NCBI RefSeq assembly: GCF_022682495.2 | Contig: NC_071389.1 | Coordinates: forward strand, 8,113,199-8,177,198 | From: Desmodus rotundus | Taxonomy: Eukaryota; Chordata; Mammalia; Chiroptera; Phyllostomidae | Length of the DNA stretch: 64,000 bases | Reading direction: 5' to 3' | Shown here: positions 57,831-64,000 of the stretch, in pieces | How the letters are laid out: every line of letters starts with the position of its first letter | How positions within the stretch are numbered: position 1 is the stretch's first letter | Program-made: the position numbers and the translations under genes | The notes under the pieces: model-generated | What the model was told of the DNA's origin: nothing | The model's database searches: none | What the model saw: only the letters and a program-made list of their open reading frames with translations

Positions 57831-58264
57831 AGTGACGATATAACTCAATGCCGTGAATTCTCAGCTACGGTCTTCTGGTGGGTGGGTCCGCCCCAGGTAG
57901 AGAATCAGAAAGAACATCTCTATCACTCTAAATCCTCCTGCCTCCCCGGGACAAGCACCCCGGACAGAGGTCATTTTGTGGCTCTGTGCTGCTTCAGAAG
58001 CCTGGGGAGCTCCACCTTTCAATGCCTGAGTGTTTGGTTACTGTTTACAGAGGCGTTTGGAAAGACCAAGCGTGCTCACACCTGCCCACAGGCTGGCCCG
58101 CCCAGCTGCTGGAAAGGCGCTGGAAGAATAGGCCCTCTTCTCCGGGGACCCCAGCACCACCTGTGTGTCCACAGAGATGGCGGGCCGCCCTCTCACCCAG
58201 GTCTTTGGTGGAGTCATAATGAAAGCAGCAGCTGTTAGCTTTGCAGAGCCAGTGTAAACCCTTT

Positions 58265-58475
58265 GCTGACCCAGGCAGGTGACTCTCAACTTGAGCCTGA
58301 GAGCCACCTGTGGGGCCAGTGAAAAGGGACTGCTGGGCGCCCCCTCCCGCACACCCCACACCAGAGTATCTGACTCAATGAGTCTGAAGGGAGTCCAAGA
58401 ATTTGCATACTGTACCGGTTCCAAGGGGCCGTTGCAGCTGCCGGCTCAGGGGACCACACCTTGAGGACCAATCAC
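58265..58475 (+). mobile_element. MER20-like hAT element
   Basis: 'gtatctgactcaatgagtct', 'aagaatttgcatactgtacc' and 'ggggaccacaccttgagga' follow MER20. Diverged. Confidence 0.65.
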
Positions 58476-59247
58476 CTTCCCCCCTCCACCTGGTTTCTCC
58501 TGCACCAGGTGTAGAGAAAGAACGGCCCGTTCAGCTCATTCTGGGTTCTCTACCTGGGGCTGACCAACCCACCAGCAGATGACAGCCAGGTACTCGTGGC
58601 ATTGAATTAAATTGTAACTGGCTGTGTAAGTACTTGGCTGGTTCAATAAAGTGAATTTATATGCCTACCAGCTTCTTTGTTTTTTAATTATTTTTCTCAC
58701 TCCCTTGATAGTGTAGTATATTTGGACAGGTCTCCCAGTCATTAGAGTGAATTAATGAAATCCCTCTTTATAGGTTTTTGTTTGTTGGAGCTTAACAGAG
58801 ATGGTTTAAATCACTGGACGTGGAGCAGCCTTCTCTGGCGAGTGCGTGCATAATGTTTCATTCTAAGCAGGCTTAGCTGCTGGGATAGATAGAGATTAGA
58901 ACAATTTGCTTCTGGGAAACTGACATTTTGGGAGCTCTGATACAGAGTTGTTTTTCCAAAAAGGAAAGCTTCCTACATTTTGGTTCAGTCCTAAATAATT
59001 TAACTTCAGGTGCCTATGTGCTGGTAAGGTCCTGGGGGGTGGGGAGCAACCACTGGGGTCTGGGGGGCTTCAGGTCGGGACAGAGCTGTGTGCTTATCCC
59101 AGTCTGCCGGGACTGTCCCAGTCGGAGCCCTGAAGGTCAACCCTGGGAGGCCCTCCGCCCCCAGGAATTGGCCGGTTGGTTAGCCCAGTGCAGAGAAGGG
59201 TGTGGCTGGATGCTCCAGGCAGGCAGAGCTCAGGAGATCTCAAAATA

Positions 59248-59788
59248 CTGGCTTGGCCAAAAAGTCTGTTTAGTTCTTTGCATAAAATAAAAGATGCATT
59301 TTTCTTTTTCACCAATAACTATTGATTTGGGTATTTTGAGGATGTTGACTATCTCCCGCTATTGTCTTCTAGTGGGTAGAGGCCAGGGCTGCTGCTAAAC
59401 ATCTTCCAATGCATCAAACAGCCCCACAGCAAAGAATTATTTGCCCAAAATGTCAACAGTATCAAGAAACTTCGCAAACCACTTTTGACACGTTCGATCG
59501 GTCACGGCGCCTTCTCCACACACGGCACAAATCTTTTTCTTGTGTTTCAGTTGCATTCTTACCTTTCTTGAAATAATAAAGCATAAGGTTACATATCTCC
59601 TTCCATCTTCAATGTTAAAATGGCTGCACAAAAATTCACCAATTTTGATTTTTTTTTTTAAATGCACCCTGGTATGACAGCCGTCACAATAAAATCTAAC
59701 AAAACTGATTCAAATGAAGTTAAAGACAACTAAGCGCTATTAGAGCCCTCATATGGAAAAAACCAAACGAACTTTTTGGCCAACCCAC
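59248..59788 (-). mobile_element. Internally deleted mariner with a foreign insert
   Basis: The ends 'ggcttggccaaaaagtctgt' (59250) and the complement of 'aacgaactttttggccaacc' form terminal inverted repeats of a mariner like the one common in ruminants and other laurasiatherians. The minus strand from 59788 gives the element's 5' region and part of a transposase N-terminus (59437-59667: IGEFLCSHFNIEDG, then CGEGAVTDRTCQKWFAKF of the helix-turn-helix). Past about 59458 comes a MER5A fragment, then mariner 3' sequence (59260-59360). Most of the catalytic domain is missing, so it cannot encode an active transposase. Simple TA duplications are not evident at both ends. Confidence 0.8.
59369..59470 (+). 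mobile_element. MER5A fragment inside the mariner
   Basis: 'ctagtgggtagaggccaggg', 'ctgctgctaaacatcttcca', 'cagcaaagaattatttgccc', 'aaaatgtcaacagtatcaag', ending near the MER5A terminus. The 5' half of MER5A is absent. Confidence 0.85.
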
Positions 59789-59989
59789 TCGCAATACCAA
59801 TAATTCTCGCCCAAGTTTAATACTCGCAGACCAGATACTTGGTCTGTGTGTCTCATTTCATCCCCAAAAGAATGCAAAACAGGGCTGTTCCACCTTTTCA
59901 CAGGTGAGGGGAGCCGAGGCTCAGAGAGTCCCATGGCTGCCGCCATGACCCCAGACAGGGAAAGCAGAGCCGGTCCTGGTCAAGGGCCA

Positions 59990-60165
59990 GGCCGTCTCAC
60001 CCTTGATGGTGCCAGCCTCCCGGGGGCTTGTTCAAATGCAGAGGTCTGGGCCCCCCCCCTTCTGATTCAGTAGGTCTGCATTGGGGCCCAAGAATCTGCA
60101 TTTCTCATGGGTTCCCAGGTAAGGCGGATGCTGCTGCTGGTCCAGGGGCCAACTTTGGGAACACT
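59990..60165 (+). mobile_element. MER20-like hAT element
   Basis: 'ggggcttgttcaaatgcaga', 'ttctgattcagtaggtctgc', 'caagaatctgcatttctcat', 'gatgctgctgctggtccagg'. Clearer than the copy at 58265. Confidence 0.82.
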
Positions 60166-60189
60166 GAAGGGCTGTCCCACTCCACCTGT

Positions 60190-62340
60190 CCTGGGGAAGG
60201 CTAGCTGTCACCTGCGCTGCATGGGAGACCTGAAGTATGCCCACCCCGAGCATTCCTGAAGGTCGGGCTTTGCCGGGTATGGGCTCTCAGGCCGAGTCTT
60301 AGGCTCCCCGATGCAGGCGCCAGGTGACCCCAGGTGAAACCCTCCTCAGAGCAGGTCTCAGGCTCTGTGTCCTCAGACCCAGGTGGGGTCCACTGTGGCA
60401 GCTTGAGGCCAGCTTCTCAAGCCAGTGTGGTCACCCAGTGAGGACCGCCTCCCCTTTATCGACCCCGATTGTGAGGGCAGGAAGAGCCGGCATCCTTAGT
60501 CAAAGTCCTTGCCCCTGTAGGTTTTTGACACCCGTGTGAAACTGGGTGGGGACGCCTGTGGGGACTGGCAGTGGTCAGGAGTGGGGTCAAAGTGTGTTCT
60601 GAATGCAGAGCGGGCTGGTGCAGGGGGGCTGCTGCTCCTTCGCCCTGGGACTGTGGGTGCTCCACAGATTCCCCGTGCTCCCACAAACACCCTCCCTGCG
60701 AGGGCCTGCGATAACGTATAAACAGTGCTGGCATGAAGTACGCACTACATAAAGGTGAGCTGGATTTTTATCCTCGTGATCCTTCACTGTTTAACCAATG
60801 CCAAGCCTCAGTTTCTCTGTCTGTGGAAAGGGAACAAAATGGTAACATAGCTCACCGTGGAAGGGGAGGGTCAGAGGAACCCGTGTAGAAAGCCCTGAGC
60901 CCAGAGCCTGAAAACCTAGGGAGCCCTCAGGAAATGCCGGCTGTCATTGCTATCACCTTCCTAGGCCCGAGACCGTTGAGCATCTTATAAAAACTGTGGA
61001 CTTGGGAAAATACATACATAATGATACATGAACATCAGTCAGGGACTTTGGCTGCTAAACCATCTCTCGAACTGGGTTTAGAATCTTGGCAGGGAAAGGC
61101 TGCTCAAAACAAGTCACTTAGGTCACTGTCCACTGGTGAGTTCTCTGTATCCTCACAGTCTCTCTCTCCACCCCATGGTCCCCTCCAGCAGCCCCCCACT
61201 GCTGTCTTGACCAGGATGTCCTCCGCATGCTGCTTCAGGGCACCCCAGGTAACCCTCCAGGCGACCCTGGAGTTGTCCCAATGTACGAGGACAGTGTAGA
61301 GACTGGCGAGAGCTTCTACTTTGACCTGCTTTGGCACTATTTATGTTTCAAAGGAGGCTGCCAGAAAAAGGTAGAATCTAGCCAAAGGAATGTATTACTA
61401 ATGGTGGAATTTGACCTATTTCTATAGATCATCAAAGAGAAGAGATGCCATTTAACCTTGATGAAATCTAGGACACAATATATTTGGGGGGAGGAGGGGT
61501 GTGGATGTAATAATGGGGGGAAGAATGGAAAGACAAGGGAATGAAAATCATCCATTTCCTAGCCTCTCTGCTCACCTTTAAGCCCCATGAGTTCCTTTTC
61601 CATTCTTGCTCAGGCAGCACTATATGTTGTATCCGTTATAGTAGGTGGAAATTTCTAGAATTTCCTTGGTCTTGCCTGGAGAAGTACAATTTTCTGTTTT
61701 TCTGTAAACATTGTACAAGATGAACAAAGCATTCCGAGCCGCCCTGAATTGGATAGATCATCTTAAAGCAAGTTGACTGCTTCTGGAAACCGTGATCCCT
61801 GTTGGCCCTACAACAAGCAATTTTCAAACAAGGCAGGTCCTAGCATCTGGGAAGACTGGCTGTTTCCTTGGTTGCCAGGGAAATCTTTTCGAAATGGAAA
61901 ACCCCCTACATCCCAGCCCCCAACAATCTCCAAAACAGTTGGCATTCTTAAAAAAAAAAAAAAATTCAAACACCAAAAACAATAGACAACATAAAACCCA
62001 ACACATTACTGTACATTAGGAAGGTTTTTTTCCCCAACTAAAGGGATGAAAGGGCATCATTATTTTGTTTTCAAATGTGTTTAAGAACCTGTTATTAAAA
62101 CGGAATTAAGCCCAAGTCCCAGGGCAGCAGCTCTGTGAGTACCCGGAGATAATCTAGATAATGCGATTAGCACTGCCCGAACCGGGGAGGGGAGGGGAAA
62201 GACGGAGGCGGAGCTGGAGCTCTGCTGAGCCTCTGCTGACTGTCCGCCAGCCTGTGGCCCAAACACAGGCATCTTGCTCTCCCCTCGATGGTGCCACGAC
62301 CCCTGCCATCCCAAGAGGCCAGGGGCCTTACCGATAAGAC
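60190..62340. other. Mostly unique intronic DNA
   Basis: A MIR-like remnant ('aagcctcagtttctctgtct') lies near 60800. No exon or RNA gene seen; poly-A run at 61950-61964. Confidence 0.5.
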
Positions 62341-62349
62341 GAATGATGT

Positions 62350-62600
62350 AACGTTTACCCGCTGCTCCCGGTGTACCGGGCGGTGTGCTGAGCCCTTCAC
62401 ATGTGTTTGCTCCTTGCTTCTTAGGTGCTGAGTGTCTAGAGCAGATACTAGTACATCCACATGCTCCACCCTGTTTTCAAATGAGAAAAACGAGGGACGG
62501 GAGTCTCCCCTAGGGTCACCCAGCTGAGGAGCCCACAGAGCTGGGATTCAGACCAGGTCAGCCAGTGGCAGAGCCCTGCTGTTGACGGCCACCACCGAGC
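62350..62600 (-). mobile_element. MIR SINE
   Basis: Complement of MIR: 'gtgctgagcccttcacatgt', 'gtcacccagctgaggagccc', 'agagctgggattcagaccag'. Confidence 0.7.
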
Positions 62601-62869
62601 TACAGATTGGGTGGTCCGGCACTTAAATGCAGAAAGTGAAATCTGTTGGAAAACTTTCATTTAATAGTAATGAAATAGTAATCCCCACCCCCATCCTGCA
62701 AATAGCCAGGAAGCTGTAATCTTCGCCGAAATGCTTGCCAATGAGGTGCGGGCAGCGGTCCTCCGGTGAGGGGGCCCCTCGGGGTGCTGCATTGTGCCTG
62801 TTTATCTGAAGGCAGAGGCCTCTCTGTACCTCCCCCTCTCTTTTCTACATTTCATTTGCCTAAGAGCGA

Positions 62870-63115
62870 TACTATTTATTGAGCACCTACTATGTGCCAG
62901 GTACTAAGCTGGGTTGGTTTCACCCATTATTGTGTGTGTGTGTGTATACATATATATACATATAGACATATATATACATATAGACATATACACATACATA
63001 CATACTTCTTACTCCTATTTGCAGTGATGAAACTGAATCTGAGAGAGGAAGGGAACTTGACTGCCAGGCGCCCCAGACAAGACCTGGGAGAGTTGGGAGC
63101 CAAGCCCAGACCTAC
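62870..63115 (-). mobile_element. MIR SINE interrupted by a microsatellite
   Basis: 'tattgagcacctactatgtg' and 'ccaggtactaagctgggttg' on the left and 'gatgaaactgaatctgagag' on the right are MIR or L2-type halves, separated by the TG/TACATA array. Confidence 0.65.
62932..63004 (+). repeat. Compound (TG)n-(TACATATA)n microsatellite
   Basis: Seven TG units, then alternating TATACATA and TAGACATA units, then CATA repeats. Alternating purine-pyrimidine, hence unstable and Z-DNA-prone. Confidence 0.93.
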
Positions 63116-63287
63116 GTGACACAGAAGCACACACCGCCTTTCTTGACGGCCAGCCCGTCCCCTGCGCTCTTTAGCCAGCCCTCTACAGAGCCGGAGTTCA
63201 GCGCTGGTTTTCCAATACTTTATCTATTTTCCAGGAAAGTTTGCTGTTTTCTGTCAGGTTAAAAAGACACCAATATACTTTATATCC

Positions 63288-64000
63288 TTTTGTTAAGAGA
63301 AAATGAGCTGCACCCATCAGGGTGGCAATTGTTTCAAACACACGCACAGAGAACACGCAGAGGCTGGTGACGACGCAGAGAAACTGAGACCCTATGGAAT
63401 GTAGGTGGAATGCAAACTGGCGCGGCCACTGTGGAAAACGGTGTGGTGGCTCCTCGCCAAAATTAAAAATAGAATTACCATACAATTCGGCAGCTCCGTT
63501 TCTTGGTATATACCCCAAACGATTGAAAGCAGGCTCTCCAAGAGAATATTGGCACACCACTGTTCATAGCAGCATGATAACAATAGCCAAAAAGTAGAAG
63601 CAACTCTTTCCCCTCTCTCTAAAAATAAAGAAGTAAAACTTTTCTAAAAAGATTTATAAAAAAAAAAAGTAGAAGCAACTCAAGAGCCCATCAATGGGTG
63701 AATTGATAAACAAAGTGTCGTATATACATACAATGGAATAGTATGCAGCCTTCAAAAGCAAGGAAATCCTGACGCATGCCACAGTGTGGATGAACCTTCA
63801 GAACGTTGTGCTAAGTCAAATAAGCCAGTTACCAAAAATGACAAGACTGTGTCATTCCACTTACGTGAGGTCCTTAGAGCAGTCAAATTCATGGGGAGAG
63901 ACAGTGGGAGGCTGGTTGCCGGGGCAACTGCCTTGACATCGGCTTGACCAGTCCCGTGCCTTATGAAAAAGATCAGCGATTCTGACGCCAGTTCAGGCAT
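63288..64000 (+). mobile_element. L1 3' end, sense, cut by the window end
   Basis: 'gcggccactgtggaaaacgg', 'ttcttggtatataccccaaa', 'cactgttcatagcagcatga', 'cccatcaatgggtgaattga', 'tacaatggaatagtatgcag', 'aagtcaaataagccagttac'. L1 ORF2 end followed by 3' UTR. Carries a small insertion at 63606-63663. Confidence 0.88.
63606..63663 (+). mobile_element. 5'-truncated retroposon tail (SINE-like) in L1
   Basis: Only a CT-rich stretch, 'aaaaataaagaagtaaaact' and a poly-A tail are present, resembling a bat SINE 3' end. The 17-bp repeat aaaaagtagaagcaact at 63589-63605 and 63664-63680 marks it as a target-primed insertion. Confidence 0.85.

Larger units (their letters stand above)
7259..64000 (+). other. 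KAZN: KAZN intron 1 (5' part, continues past the window)
   Basis: From the donor at 7259 to the window end I found no stretch encoding the next expected kazrin residues (beginning VLLREEV) and no other convincing coding exon. The first intron of the long KAZN transcript is known to be very large in mammals, so a gap over 56 kb is expected. The content is repeats plus unique DNA, itemised in other entries. Confidence 0.85.

Noticed and set aside
59437..59667. Small protein gene on the minus strand
   Set aside because: It is the broken N-terminus of a mariner transposase.
7259..64000. Second KAZN exon (VLLREEV...)
   Set aside because: No frame on the + strand encodes this start preceded by an acceptor.

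Overview
The window is nuclear DNA from a placental mammal, most likely a bat (Chiroptera). Two tRNA-derived SINEs of the bat Ves type (50607-50767 and 54937-55136) start with the 'gccctggc' head and end in CT-rich and A-rich tails. A clipped SINE tail lies at 63606-63663. There is no primate Alu, rodent B1/B2, carnivore SINEC or bovine SINE. Older repeats are common to all eutherians (MIR, L2, MER5A, MER20, MaLR LTR, old L1 3' ends). The species cannot be fixed from this sequence alone.

The only protein-coding gene I can support is KAZN (kazrin) on the + strand. Its N-terminal coding exon (7027-7258 coding, exon probably 7012-7258) lies in a CpG island (about 6060-7870) that holds the promoter of the long isoforms. 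The exon encodes 77 residues starting MMEDNKQLALRIDG and ends in phase 1 at a clear donor. The next KAZN exon is not in the window, so everything from 7259 to 64000 is read as part of a very large first intron. A separate 5' exon ending at 6939, joined across a 72-nt intron, is plausible but unproven.

Layout: 1-6060 is upstream DNA with old repeats (a DNA-transposon relic at 270-690, MER20, L2, an antisense L1 3' end at 4485-5100, MIR). 6060-7870 is the CpG island, promoter and exon. 7870-13110 is mostly unique intron. 13115-13230 is a 116-bp Tc1/mariner MITE. 13.6-40.5 kb carries scattered MIR, L2, MER5A and other hAT relics, one MaLR LTR, and long unique stretches. 41222-46096 is a minus-strand endogenous retrovirus with LTRs, a primer-binding-site-like segment, a polypurine tract and a 4-bp target duplication, but no recognisable gag, pol or env. 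47012-48453 is a full-length HAL1-type LINE (5' UTR, ORF1 with one frameshift, 3' UTR, poly-A, target duplication) with no ORF2. 50-54 kb holds two L1 3' ends, one interrupted by a Ves SINE. 59248-59788 is a mariner deletion derivative carrying a MER5A fragment inside its terminal repeats. The window ends inside another L1 3' end.

No intact viral, toxin, CRISPR or tRNA/rRNA gene was seen. The most interesting items are the HAL1 copy, the gene-less ERV with its internal tandem arrays, the chimeric mariner/MER5A element, the small mariner MITE, and the possible 72-nt intron at the KAZN 5' end.
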